Translations under genes and position numbers: made by a program
In this document: piece by piece, positions 53,701 through 64,000 of the stretch
Position numbering within the stretch: position 1 is the first letter of the stretch
How the letters are laid out: every line of letters begins with the position of its first letter
Notes under the pieces: generated by a model
Databases searched by the model: none
What the model was told of the DNA's origin: nothing
The model's input: only the letters and a program-made list of their open reading frames with translations
Origin: Haliclystus octoradiatus
Lineage: Eukaryota > Cnidaria > Staurozoa > Stauromedusae > Haliclystidae
Assembly (NCBI GenBank): GCA_916610825.1
Contig: OU744446.1
Location: 31,572,445 to 31,636,444, forward strand
Reading direction: 5' to 3'
Length of the DNA: 64,000 nucleotides

Positions 53701-56700
53701 AAATAAGCGGGTTCCTGTTGGAGGAAAAACAATGACACAAAATCGTAACTTTGATTGCATTTTTGAGGGGGAAATGCTTGCGCAAAGTACAAAAAAGTAG
53801 AAAATTTTTCTCTATCCAAAGAAGCAATTTCCCAATATCCGGGATATACACTTTAATAATTATTCGGAGCTGTAAAAATAGACAGAAATCCTCAAAATAT
53901 GAACACTTTTTGAACCACAAAGGAGTTTTTGCTGTAAGTGTAACATATGGTTTCTAGACTTCTAGTCTAACCATACAAAACAAACAACAAAGGTTGCCGA
54001 TTTGACATTTTCATATGCACTATGAGTATCTGCATCCAAATCTTAGTCCAAAAACCCGTAGAGCTGCTACACGCAGGGTCCGACAAAAGTAGGAGTCCTG
54101 GAATCCTAGATTCCGGAAGGTTAAATCAAATTCAGAAGAAAATTGAGATTTTCAATGATTTATTGGTCAAACATCAAAAACCAAAAAATTCAGAAAAAAA
54201 TGTTGAAATTTCTCTAGGATTCCAGAAGGCTGGACCTTGTGTCGGACCCTGGCTACACGTCAAGAGTAGCTGCAAATATAAGGGCCATTCAAAACTCATA
54301 TGAATGTCTCAGAGAGAGACAGCAAGGGCTTGTTGTCGATAAGTATAATTACAACATAGATATATATTTTATGTTTATTGATTGTAGGTAATTGTCCAGC
54401 TGGGTCTTATTGTGATTATGATTACATGTATCCAGTTCCTTGTCGCGAGGGTACTTACAACCCTGATGTGGGTAAATTCACAAAAGGTTCTTGTCAACAA
54501 TGCCCAATTGGTAGTTACTGTCCCAAGGGTTCTAAAGAACCTAGATTTTGTGGTAAAGTTATCTATAGACCAATTGAAAACTATTTGTTGTCAAAACCAA
54601 TGCATGGATTGACAGAGCTAGCTTACAAACCTGTGAGTTCAGCTTCATCGCTTGTTGTGGCTAAGGACAAATCTGATTGTCAAAGATGTCCATTGACTAC
54701 ATCGTGCGAAAATGGTAAGTTAAACATTTTCATTATTCCCGGTACCGGTATTAAAAACATTTTAGAGAAAAACTTTCAGGAAATTTTGTTTGACTTTCAT
54801 CACGTTTTTTAAAGTCTTTATGAGCTGAGCAGCCTAATGAAATACAAGAAGGGTCATCAGCTTCATATTGGATGAATCGTAAGCAATGTTAGGTTGTTGG
54901 TTTGATAGACCGAATTGCAAACGGTCAGCATAGGAAATGTATTTCACCAAACACCTTGAATTGTGCAAGCTTTTCATTAAATATTAATAATGTCTCTGAG
55001 CTACCTGTATTTGTTGTTGTTGTTGTAGCATTACAAGTTACACTGTATCATTTTATTTGTTTTAGACAACAGATGCCATTTTGTATGTGCAAATGAGCCT
55101 ACACAATTGGTAGCTCTACAAGGACAAAGCATTACATTACATTGTCAAATCTCAAATAAATTCTTAATGCAATCATTTTATTGGTTGAAAGATGGCAAAA
55201 CATTACAAGATGATTCACATTACAAAATCATTGTCGGAAGTAACTATTCTGAGTTGATTATAACAGATGGCTCCAAAGCTAATAGTGGGGAGTATTCATG
55301 TTTTGGAACAGAGAATTACATGGGGACAAGTTCCTCGAGAACATTTCAAGTGCGCTTTGAAGGTAAATCTACCATACCAGTAAATGTTAGAATGTTGTAA
55401 ATGTTGAAAACGAGGTTTTGCTTTTGAACAAAAAATTATCGCATTCATGATAATATCAGTTTGCGCGCTTTGTTCAGATTTCGCAATCTTAAGTTTGATG
55501 GTATTAAAATAGGGGCGTCCATAAAATCATATGACTGGAATTAATTAAAATTAATTAAATAAAATCTGGTTTCAATACCACTAGCATCAGCTTCTTCTAT
55601 TTGTTTTCATTTCCTCCAATCAAATGTGTCGTCTGATCATGCTTTTTAATTTAATTTCCTTCATTGTTATATATATATATACTGTAGTCTTATTATTAGA
55701 TATTATCTAATAGCAAAAAATAGTGCTCGATATCATTTGACAGAGCTAAATATAATAAAAGAAGTCCATAAAGTAAATTAGTAACAATTATGAATGTGTA
55801 GTCTTTGACTGCTTTTATTATACTGTAGTCTTATATACAATATTCAGTAGACAGTTGTAAAAATATCAATTTCTTGGATTTTCTGTAGATGCCAAATCGC
55901 ACAAACAAAAGAAAATGGTCTTCATGACATCTGGACTTGGAACGCTGGCGATTATAGTTATCCTTGGTATAATAATAATGCGTTACTTTATTTGTAAAGC
56001 AACACATCAGAGGTTTCGCAAACGAAATAGTATAACAAATGCCATTATAAATGATCAGCTAGTGGAAGAGTTTGAAGTATGTGGACTAGAACGTGGATAC
56101 TTTCAACATGATATTGTAACCAGGAATCATTGCGTTGTACAAGAAGGCAAGTTTTTAACAGTGTTGTATAGGACAATGTATACGTATAGGTTGTTTACTT
56201 AATTTTGCTTACCGTAATATTCACCCTTTGATGTTACTAAAAATCACTAATACATTAAGCAAGGTGGGACAATAATGATGTTTAAATGATGAGTTACTTT
56301 GTATTGGGAATATGCTAAAATCAATATGGGATAAGCACATTTAACTGTATATGTGTGCAGTCAGGGGAAGGCGATAGCTAATTCAGTGGAAATTGATATT
56401 TTTCTGATTTTTAAGTTAAAACTCAACAACAACAAAATCCAGACAAAAATGTTGGAAATGTTCAAGGATTCCGGAAGGCTAAAGTTTTATCAAATACTGG
56501 ATGTGCCACTGTGGAGACACTGCTGAGTTAGTTGACGAGTAAAGTAAATAAAATGAATTGCTTTGCATGTTTATGGAAGTGATTCAAGACTCTGGTATTA
56601 TAAGTGTATGGTATAAGTGTTCTTCTGTTCTCCAAAATCGATTTTTCTTAGAAATTAGTAGATGGCTTGACAAATTTAATAATGATATTGATTATTTTTT

Positions 56701-57125
56701 CTCATATTTCTCTTACAGAAAACCATTCATTTGATGTTTTCATCTGCTATAGCTCGATTGATAGAATTTGGGTCAAAGATACTCTTCTCAAACAATTAGA
56801 AGCATTAGAAATTAAAGCATGTATTGATTTTAGAGATTTTGCTATCGGTGAAACGATTATACAAAATATTTCAGATGCAATTAGATATAGTAAAAAAACA
56901 ATAGCAATATTATCTCCAGATTTTTTACAAAGCGAATTCTGTAAACATGAATTGCAATCTGCGTTAAGAAGAAAAAATGAGCATGAAGTTATACCAATTT
57001 TATATCGAAAATGTGATGTACCAGAATTACTGAAACATAAAACATATCTAGATTGGGATCATTGTGATGTTAAACCATATTTTTGGAATCAATTACTTGA
57101 TGCTATAACTTGGGAACCATCATAA
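50717..57125 (+). CDS. Ig-TIR transmembrane receptor 1 (640 aa, complete, 7 exons)
   Basis: Exons: 50717-50744, 51417-51689, 52408-52740, 54388-54714, 55066-55362, 55889-56146, 56719-57125. Every junction is phase 1; the last intron uses a GC donor (GAAG/GCAAGT). Domains: signal peptide 1-20 (MAYVSLLLVISSLKVC); Ig-like 1 about 25-100; Ig-like 2 about 101-211 (Cys, KWK, SYFC); cysteine-rich block about 212-320 with CPAGSYCD and CPIGSYCPKGS, like GCC2/GCC3 (ephrin-receptor-like) repeats; Ig 3 about 321-419 (LHC, FYWLKDG, GEYSCFG); transmembrane helix about 430-450; TIR about 508-636 with box 1 FDVFICYSS, box 2 DFRDFAIGE and box 3 FWNQLL. The glutamate in SEFCKHEL is kept. TIR receptors of this kind (IL-1R/TLR class) signal to MyD88-type adaptors in the cytosol. 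The ligand is unknown. A poly(A) signal AATAAA follows at 57134-57139. Confidence 0.93.
51742..51809. repeat. Short hairpin in an Ig-TIR intron
   Basis: AGCCTGCGTCACAGACAAAA is mirrored by TTTTGGTCTGTGACACAGGCT around an AT-rich loop. Purpose unknown; possibly a miniature fold-back element. Confidence 0.6.
52935..53854. repeat. Fold-back element of about 0.92 kb with arms of about 430 bp (family D)
   Basis: The left end TTAAAGTGTATATCCCGGAT and the right end ATCCGGGATATACACTTTAA are exact inverses. The arms stay alignable inward through TTTGCGCGATCATTTCTCC, GGAACCCGTTTATTTT, CAATCTGCTTTCGG and CTTTAAAGTCAAAAG to a centre near 53390-53430. It lies in the intron between exons 3 and 4 of receptor 1. 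No transposase ORF is seen. A related, smaller copy is at 43561. Confidence 0.9.
54074..54251. repeat. hAT-like MITE (family C) with perfect 8-bp target duplication
   Basis: It starts CAGGGTCCGACAAAAG and ends TTGTGTCGGACCCTG. It is flanked on both sides by GCTACACG (54066-54073, 54252-54259). The interior has GGAATCCTAGATTCCGGAAG and its inverse. The 8-bp duplication and CAGGG ends are typical of hAT elements. Confidence 0.9.
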
Positions 57126-57439
57126 TAAGTTATAATAAAATTTGACAATATATGTTATAATCAATAACACATGTAAGTACATAAACATTTGCCCTCAAAG
57201 GGTTGCTAGTATTTAAACATCAGATTTGTAAATGAGAATTATTTTATGACATTTATTATGTATTTACTGTACAAAACATTCTAAAATTCAAACATCTTCA
57301 TTTATTTTCTGTTGTAAACACAGACATTTATTGTTACACTGACGCCAGGCTTGTTTCCTTGAAATATCAGACAACATGAATCTCAATGAATGATACACTT
57401 TGAACAGTGATTTTATGTGCTGCATACAAACTTACTGAT

Positions 57440-57620
57440 ACAGTGAAACCTGTATATAGAAGCCAGCTATGAGTTACATAAATTGACCATTATGCGCAGG
57501 TGACCTTAACAAGGTTGATTCAATAGAAAATACAATGTTTGACATACCAAGATTGACCACTACAGATGTGTGGCTGCTGTATAGAGGAGAGGTAACCATC
57601 ATAACATGCTTGACTGTACA
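57440..57620. repeat. Mariner-like MITE (family B)
   Basis: It starts TACAGTGAAACCTGTATATA and ends ACATGCTTGACTGTACAG, with GACCACTACAGATGTGTGGC inside. It lies between the two convergent receptor genes. Confidence 0.75.
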
Positions 57621-57899
57621 GTGGACCTCATATATAGTTGTCCTGATTAGCCAAAAATCATGATAATACGTGGCTCATGATATATACCGTAGTTGAGTTT
57701 GATAAGTCCTTTTCAAACTACAAACTTTCAACTCCCGTTAAGTCCTGATTGTGCTAACCCTGGTTAGCTTGTATTCAAACTCACAAAAATCTGACATTTT
57801 TTATTTTAAAGTGTGAAAGTACTCTAGCGTTAATAGATAGATTTATTAACTGCAGAAATGTGGATTACTGCTCAAGGAGGATTCTACTGATCCGCTTAT

Positions 57900-58109
57900 T
57901 TGCAAGTCAAAATTGCCCCAAATTTTTATTGCATTCATCAAAATTTGCATTTATCTGAAATTGTTCAAAAAGTACTTGATCATAACATAGTTCCTAAGCC
58001 AGAGGGATTCAAAGATAGGTTGCAGATAAAGAGAAATTTCACTTATGTACACAGGCTGTACCGTACTGTCTCAGAATCTAAAGAAGAACATCAATTTTAT
58101 TTACATTGA
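57900..58109 (+). CDS. Unassigned exon-like ORF with a downstream poly(A) signal
   Basis: An open stretch ends VSESKEEHQFYLH then a stop, and AATAAA follows within about 15 bases. The protein has a hydrophilic, natural-looking composition (IVPKPEGFKDRLQIKRNFTY), but I recognise no family and find no convincing upstream exon. It could be a terminal exon, a retro-copy or chance. Confidence 0.22.
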   Translation: MQVKIAPNFYCIHQNLHLSEIVQKVLDHNIVPKPEGFKDRLQIKRNFTYVHRLYRTVSESKEEHQFYLH

Positions 58110-58435
58110 AATTCAATAAATACCACTTACTTAATTTACAAATTATTACATTGACTGCAGGAACAAATTATGATGAATCATAGGTCTGTCTAGCTACTTG
58201 ATGCAGGGATGCCATCAGGATTTTGATGACGAGGGGGGCTTTCTAGAAAAATTTGCAAAATATTTAGGCAAAGTAAGTCTTTCCAGCAAACAAATTTTCC
58301 TCCTTAACAACCTGGAAAATGGGGGCTGTACCCCTCCCCCTTTAGTACCATCCCCGATTTGATGAAATATAAAGATTGTGTGTTCCAATCTTAAGAGAGG
58401 GGTCTATTTGTAATTTTATCATTTCACCACAAACC

Positions 58436-58640
58436 GGGTGAGTTGGTAACTTTTTGTCACCGGGGTGGCTGGGTATTAAGGACCAAAATCATGTCCCAGG
58501 GAGTGTAACAGATCATTGGATGTTATATGGCCAAATGCCCTTCCTGACACCAACCAGTAGTGCTCATGCAAGGGATTGAGTCCAAGACCCAGCGGGCCAA
58601 GGTCTAACAACCTGACCACTACACTAAGGACCAATAAATC
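58436..58640 (-). mobile_element. tRNA-derived SINE, second copy
   Basis: On the minus strand: GTAGTGGTCAGGTTGTTAGA (A-box side), then CTTGGACTCAATCCC (B-box-like) and the core GTCAGGAAGGGCATTTGGCC. This is the order of the copy at 1878-2065, with clear divergence. Tandem CCAATAAATCATGTCC wording near 58620 suggests a duplicated edge. Confidence 0.6.
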
Positions 58641-59600
58641 ATGTCCAATGGAGTGTAACAGATCATTAGATGTTCTATGACTCTGCTGCCAATTTGTTCA
58701 ATAACTGTACAACCCGAGCTAGCTTTTCATGTTAAATGGTTGCCGTAAAATAAATTGAAACATTTTTCATTAAACACATAACATAAATCATTGATAATAT
58801 TTTGCATATTTTGATTTAGATAAATGTAAAACTTTCCATAATTGTGTTAATTAAATACTAAATAATTTGTCTTAAACTCAATTCCTTCATTCTTATAAAT
58901 TTGTTATCATAAAACTGATATTCTCTCTAACATATAATAAATAACTAATTTTTATCAAAACTATTTGCAATCGTATTAAAGGAATTTTACAAAATATTCT
59001 CTTATAATTCCACGTGAATGATGAACAATAATACACTTTATTAATTAATCCTAGTAAAAACTATGTATGTGTGATGTAATTATGTAAGTAACATTTATTA
59101 ACGTTTAAAAAAAATAATAATAATGAAACAGGTTTGGTTTCTCATCAAAAACACACTGTAATAATAACGTTAATGTTTATAATGAGTTCCATAGAGAAGA
59201 AATAATGTGATAGTTTGGATGTCTTTTAAACTGGACAGTAGTCAGAGAAAATGTGGAGACCATTCCCTTCCAAAAGCAGCTTCAGCTCTCAAAACCTGAA
59301 GAGAAGTGTGTCTGAATGGCTGACTGACTGCTAAGCAAGCTGCCCTCGCAAAACACATTGTGATCAAATTGGCAAAGATTAGGTGAAATCATTGAATATT
59401 TTTTATCATGAATCCTGAATGATTTAAGGCTTTTCTGTTTGCCAATGGATAGAAACATATTTGAAAGTAAGATAATAGGCACTGTAGTACACAGAAGGTT
59501 ACGTTACAATGACGAGGAAGTAGCACTTTCTCCAATGCTTAGCATAATGGATGGAATACTATTGTACATTAATGTTGTCTGGTGAGCATCATAAAATAGT
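58641..59600. other. Convergent intergenic space, nothing recognised
   Basis: Very AT-rich sequence lies between the SINE and the stop codon of receptor 2. Minus-strand ORFs at 59282-59482 and 59504-59743 lack domain signals; the latter overlaps the real TIR exon in another frame. Confidence 0.5.
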
Positions 59601-62600
59601 TTATGCAGTAGTATTGTCAGTATCAAGATTAATCTTTGGATCCCTTCTAATTGCTTTAATAAGTTGCTTCCAAAAATGTGGTTTAATGTCATGATTGAGC
59701 CAATCCAGATAAGTCTTATCAAGCAAAACATCTGGTACATCACACCGTCGATATAACACAGGTATTACAGTATGGTTATCCATATGACTTAATGCCGTAT
59801 GAAGTTCATGTTTACAAAATTCACTAGCAAGGAAGTCTGGTGAAAGTACAGCTATAGTCTTTTTACTTTGATATATTGCCTCAGCAATATTATTAATGAT
59901 TGTTTCTCCAATGCGAAAGTTCCTGTAATCAATACATGCACGAATATTACCTTTCTCTTCAAGCTCTTTTAATAGCGTATCTTTGACCCATATACGATCA
60001 GCAGCACTATAGCATATGAAAACATCGTATGTAGCTAAATCAAAATCATCTAAGAAACAAAAAGATAGACACTCATTTGTAAATGAAGAGTAGAAGTAAT
60101 CAGACCAATCTAAAATAAACTCAAAACATTACTGATATAAATGTCATTATTATTCAACCAGGACTGTGGATGCTATTTTCATCAAGGTTGTCACCCTCTA
60201 TGGAATTCATTTTCAGAACTTCACGGGGACAATGCCTGACAATCTACGGCATCAGGGAGTTTTCTGATTTATCCCTTGGCAGGAACAAAACACGTAGTCA
60301 TACAAAACCAGCTTCGTTAATTGATAAATAATATGGCAGTCAAACCTGAAATAATGGTCACCTATGTCAACAGCCACCTGTTATAGTGGTCACTCTTGCC
60401 AACTCTAAAATTGTATTTTCTATTGAAGCAACCCTATGTATAAAGGCCATCTGCATGTAGTGGTCAATTTATCTACCTCTAGGGTTGACAAAGTCCGAAA
60501 CTTGGAAACCTGGTTTGGGGCAGGCTAAGAAAATTCAGATGGAAAAGGCAAAATGATGGATATGAAGCTAAAATAGTTAAAAATATATGAAAAATAAATT
60601 TAGGTTTTATGTTTTCGTGTCAGTAAAATTACTCCAACATTTATGTAAAAGTTGAGGCTTGCGGAAGCTAAAACATTTTGTCGGACCCTGTCTACCACCT
60701 TATAGCTGGCTGTTATAAAAAAAGATTAAAATATTGCAAAACTTTGCCGTAAAGATAATATATTCAAATTACCTTTCTGAGTTGAATCCTTGTCCAATTT
60801 GGGGATTTTGCACATAAGCGGATGACATGACGTTCTTTCCATAAATACTTCGTCGTATCCATCTGTTTCTTCAGCATCTGCAAAAGCTTGACCTTGAGAT
60901 GAATGTCGCATTTTATGCCGTTCTCTATGTCTTAATGATATCAATATAAGAATAAAAACAATGACCAGTAGTACAAGAGGAATTGAAAGAAGCCACAAGC
61001 GAAAAATTCCTTTCGACACTTTAGATGGATCTAGAAATCAAAGTAAAATATAATTAATATGGTAGATGTTTTATCACTGTATCTTATCATCCACATATCA
61101 TCAAACAGTAGTATTACAGCATAGTGTAATAATACCATCAAATCAATTAACGTTCTAACCGAAGGCAACAAACGTTAAAGCATGGTTAAAGGTATGTAAT
61201 ATTCTAAAATATGACATAACAAGATGTGTATAACCCACATTATCTTGTATTGCACAACAGTATAGACCGAGAATTTTCAAAATATAAATATTACATTGTA
61301 GAATACAGCCAGAGCCTAAATGCCACATCTATATACGCAGCAATCACCTGTATATAGTGGACACCTGACCTCAGCAATATTTAAAAAAAAACATTACTCT
61401 TTTGAGCCAGCCCTGGATAAAAAGACAACTAGTGGTGTTTTTAATAGTTAATCTTTCAGATCTAGTGATATACATAATACCGTAGTTTTACCAAGAGTCT
61501 GCAAGCAGGATAATAAAATACATGTCAGGGAGAGGCTGTTTTTCTGAGAACGAAAACGAAAGAAAGTCCCAGGAGAAATATTGAATATAGTGGCTATAGA
61601 TGAAAGACAACTTCATCACAGTGACCTTTATTGATGATTCAAGTGTATGCCTATTACCTTTGAAATTAACCACAATCTTCTTTTCGATTGATGTATTCAT
61701 ATGATTTTCTACTCCACCACAAAAATATGTCACAGACTTTGGATTTGTAATCATTGGTACTAGAAGTTTTGATGAATTGATATCATGTTTAATAAAACTT
61801 TCGTTTACATATAGTAGTTTGGTGCCATTCTCACTTTTTTCATACCATTGAATTCCATCAGGCATAAAAGCTGTTTCAGTAATGTTGCATTGCAGAGTAA
61901 TATTTTGTCCTATTATAGCTTCAATGTAATCTGACCTTGTACAAATGAAGTTACAAATTGAACCTAGGATAAATAACATCAAAAATCGCCGGTGTTTATA
62001 ATATTCAAAAGTATTACTGTTAGATTAATTAATAACCATAATTAACATAATAGATTTACTTCAGTCAGAGTTGTTTGATTAATACATTCCTATGAACAGG
62101 GTATGACGAAGTCCAGAAACATGGAAAACTACTTTGCGGAAGGCTAGCAAAATTTCAGAAGGGAAAGGCAAAATAATGGATATAATGCTAAAACAATTAG
62201 AAAAATATGAAAAATAAAATTTTGACTAACAACTCTAAAATTAAAATTACTCAAATGTTTATCTAACAAGTTTAGGTTTGTGGAAGGACATTTTGTCGCA
62301 GACCATGCCTACAAAGTTCAGTTTATCAGTGATGATATCTTTTTTTTTTTTTTTTTTTATCAGTGATGATATCCCAATTTTAGATTCAAGGAAACAGTGT
62401 TTTTCACGAAAAAAAATGTCAATGGAATCATTAAACATTAGAAAGAGGCAGCAATAGAATATAACATATTTGATATTTCAAAATAATTATGTTATGTGTA
62501 TCTACTATATGTTATTTATAACTTCATCCGCCACTAACAAGGTTCAGCTTTCTGGAATCCTAAAGGCATATCAACATTTTCTTCTGAATTTTTTGTTGAA

Positions 62601-64000
62601 GTTTGATCAATAAACCATCAAAAATATCAATTTTCTTCAAAATTTGCTCGTACCTTCTGGAATCTAGGATTCCAGGATTCCTACTTTCGCCATTCCTTGG
62701 TCATCAATTTTGGCGCAGTGGCTACGATGGAGGCTGTAAACAAACATGGTGGTTTGAATCTTCTTCAAGGAACTATATATTTTGATTCAATTTAATTCTA
62801 TTTTTAACAATTTCCGAGTTTACAAATGATTGATGAGGGATGCATTTCTAATAAGAGCGATGTGATCAATGAAACACTAGAATATAGGGTGGTATCAATG
62901 TTGACTATGAACTAAATGCTGATCTAAATATATATAAGAGTTGTTCTTTTATTTGAGAATAATCTAAATATTGATATTGTTATAATAAAATATCCAAGTA
63001 AAATAGGGGGACGTCATTCCCTACGTTTCCCGGCATATCATCACTGCAGCTCATCTTTTAATTACTTTTTAATTTTATCTCTGGAGTGTTTGTATACATT
63101 TCAAGTTGTTACTATAAAATGAGTTATAAACAGTTGGACAATACACAAAATGATGTGTGCCCAATTGGTCAAATTTGAATTTTCATTTTTTTGCAGATAT
63201 TGCTTTTTGCACAGTATTTTGTATTTTGCATTGCATTCAAAAACAACATTCTCCTGGCCAATCAGAACAGAGCATTTTAATGTAGATAAATGTGGAAATC
63301 AGATAGAAGTTACTATTCTGAAGCATATACAGAGCATTTTTTGATTTGATTTGATTTGATTTATTCGTCATATTAAAATATAAAATATAACAGGAAAATA
63401 CAGGAAATTCCACTTACATACATCCTTACACAATAACAAAAGTAAGATTAACATAAAAAATTATATTAAAGGAAGTTGATGATTATATTATATAATTCAT
63501 TTATTTGCCAAAAAAATGACAGGCAAGAACAAAGGAGAGTTTGCATTTCTCAGCTAACATAAATCAATTAAAATGCTCAACATGTCAGGAACAGAAAATT
63601 ACTTGTGAATAACTACAGGGGTGATTATGATTCAATCCATTACATTATCTTGAATGCTAATCTGCATGCAGCCAAAAAATGTCTCTACAGTCGAACCTGC
63701 TATAGTGGTCACCTCTATATAGCGGTCGCACACAATATAGTGGTCACTCTTGCAATGTCTAAGATAATATACCATTGAATCAACCATGTATATAAAGACC
63801 ACCTGTCTATAACGGTCAAATTCTTTACTTGTTATAGCTGATTAGCTTACTGTTATATACGAATAGTAGACTTCTACTGTTTTGCTTATATTTGAATCTT
63901 TAAAGAACACTTACTGTTATGGCATCTCTGTTTTAGTGGGCATGTTGAACAGTCGCTTGCACTCTTCCAACCAAACGTACTATTATCAGCATCATCACTA
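59601..64000 (-). CDS. Ig-TIR transmembrane receptor 2 (3' part, 5' end beyond the window)
   Basis: Exons in transcript order: >64000-63915 (end of the cysteine-rich block, DCSTCPLKQRCHN), 61963-61658 (Ig domain, TLQC...VTYFCGG), 61030-60773 (transmembrane helix about 22 residues plus a juxtamembrane of about 55), 60049-59601 (TIR). All junctions are phase 1 and match receptor 1 exon for exon, including the C-x-F-x-C start of the Ig exon. TIR motifs: YDVFICYSA, CIDYRNFRIGE, SPDFLASEFCKHEL, FWKQLI. Box 2 has RN instead of RD. The C-terminus is 10-15 residues longer than in receptor 1. The two genes are convergent, with stop codons about 2.5 kb apart, which points to an inverted duplication. 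The signal peptide and first Ig domains should lie just past the window end. Confidence 0.92.
60338..60720. repeat. Mariner-like MITE (family B) split by a hAT-like MITE
   Basis: The left part CAGTCAAACCTGAAATAATG to GTCAATTTATCTACCTC and the right part TTATAGCTGGCTGTTATA match a single family-B copy in reverse. The break coincides with the family-C element 60480-60690. Confidence 0.65.
60480..60690. repeat. hAT-like MITE (family C) nested in family B
   Basis: It starts TAGGGTTGACAAAGTCCG and ends TTTTGTCGGACCCTG. Flanks are TCTACCTC (60472-60479) and TCTACCAC (60691-60698), an 8-bp duplication with one mismatch. Confidence 0.8.
61300..61430. repeat. Degraded mariner-like MITE (family B)
   Basis: CACATCTATATACGCAGCAA and CACCTGTATATAGTGGACAC match family-B internal units. 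Ends are not preserved. It lies in the receptor 2 intron 61031-61657. Confidence 0.5.
62097..62307. repeat. hAT-like MITE (family C)
   Basis: It starts CAGGGTATGACGAAGTCC and ends TTTTGTCGCAGACCATG. Eight-base flanks CCTATGAA and CCTACAAA agree in six positions. Its interior aligns with 60480-60690 (GGAAAGGCAAAATAATGGAT against GGAAAAGGCAAAATGATGGA). Confidence 0.7.
62324..62373. repeat. Poly(T) tract flanked by 16-bp direct repeats
   Basis: TATCAGTGATGATATC occurs at 62324-62339 and 62358-62373, with 18 T residues between. This is the footprint expected of a target-primed reverse transcription event that left only a poly(A) tail on the minus strand. Confidence 0.8.
63329..63420 (-). mobile_element. 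Probable 3' end of a non-LTR retroposon with (AATCA)n tail
   Basis: Read on the minus strand it ends in AATAAATCAAATCAAATC, a short tandem tail like those of CR1/L2-type LINEs and their SINEs. The wording TATAAAATATAACAGGAAAA recurs at 29175-29200 in an ODAD2 intron. The body of the element is not identifiable. Confidence 0.4.
63686..63856. repeat. Mariner-like MITE (family B)
   Basis: It starts TACAGTCGAACCTGCTATAG and has the internal words GTGGTCACTCTTGCAATGTC and CACCTGTCTATAACGGTCAA. The right end is eroded. It lies in the receptor 2 intron 61964-63914, whose remaining stretches (62374-63328, 63421-63685) show no gene. Confidence 0.7.

Noticed and set aside
1..64000. CRISPR arrays, bacterial operons, riboswitches, rRNA genes
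   Set aside because: The sequence is intron-rich animal DNA. Direct repeats here are minisatellites and transposons, and no rRNA or complete tRNA gene was seen beyond tRNA-derived SINE heads.

Overview
The window is animal nuclear DNA. It is visibly AT-rich, its genes are cut into many short exons with GT-AG introns, and it carries several families of transposon. The gene content (a CTLH-complex armadillo protein, a motile-cilium dynein-docking protein, Ig-TIR receptors) and the tRNA-derived SINEs, Ty3-type elements and fold-back elements suggest an aquatic invertebrate with motile cilia. I cannot name the phylum. Ig-TIR receptors are known from sponges and other early-branching or invertebrate animals, so those are candidates only. 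I assembled exons by hand from splice sites, reading phase and remembered human ARMC8 and ODAD2 proteins; no database search was run.

Layout. (1) 1-15936, plus strand: ARMC8 from about human residue 70 to its stop, in 17 exons. Its last large intron holds an intact Ty3/gypsy-type element (10109-14562) between two 290-bp direct repeats. (2) 17233-26864, minus strand: three tandem paralogues of an unrecognised secreted family. Each has a signal-peptide exon, a doubled six-cysteine module, a comparable 5' UTR arrangement and a CACGTG plus CCAAT promoter module at nearly fixed spacing. Two copies add Pro/Gln-rich linkers and Lys-rich tails. A possible broken plus-strand gene lies at 24004-24597. 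(3) 27068-27298, minus strand: an orphan small ORF just downstream of ODAD2. (4) 27690-49915, minus strand: a complete ODAD2 (ARMC4) gene, 24 coding exons and 1089 residues. One intron holds a second LTR element (44308-47908) with identical LTRs and a 5-bp target duplication but a broken coding region. (5) 50717-57125, plus strand: a complete 640-residue receptor (Ig-Ig-Cys-rich-Ig-TM-TIR), head-to-head with ODAD2 across 801 bp. (6) 59601-64000, minus strand: a second receptor of the same type, convergent with the first and cut by the window end.

Repeats. The introns of ARMC8 and ODAD2 are full of a fold-back family built on the palindrome TTCATGAA. I saw no block of it in the secreted-gene cluster or the receptor genes. 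Other families are a mariner-like MITE (TACAGTCAAACCTGT ends), a hAT-like MITE (CAGGGTCCGACAAA ends with 8-bp duplications), a 0.9-kb fold-back with long arms, and tRNA-derived SINEs. Nested insertions give relative ages.

The best candidates for something undescribed are the secreted double-CC cluster with its shared promoter module, the receptor pair with a cysteine-rich insert between Ig domains, and an LTR-element lineage whose protease motif reads D-P-G instead of D-T/S-G.
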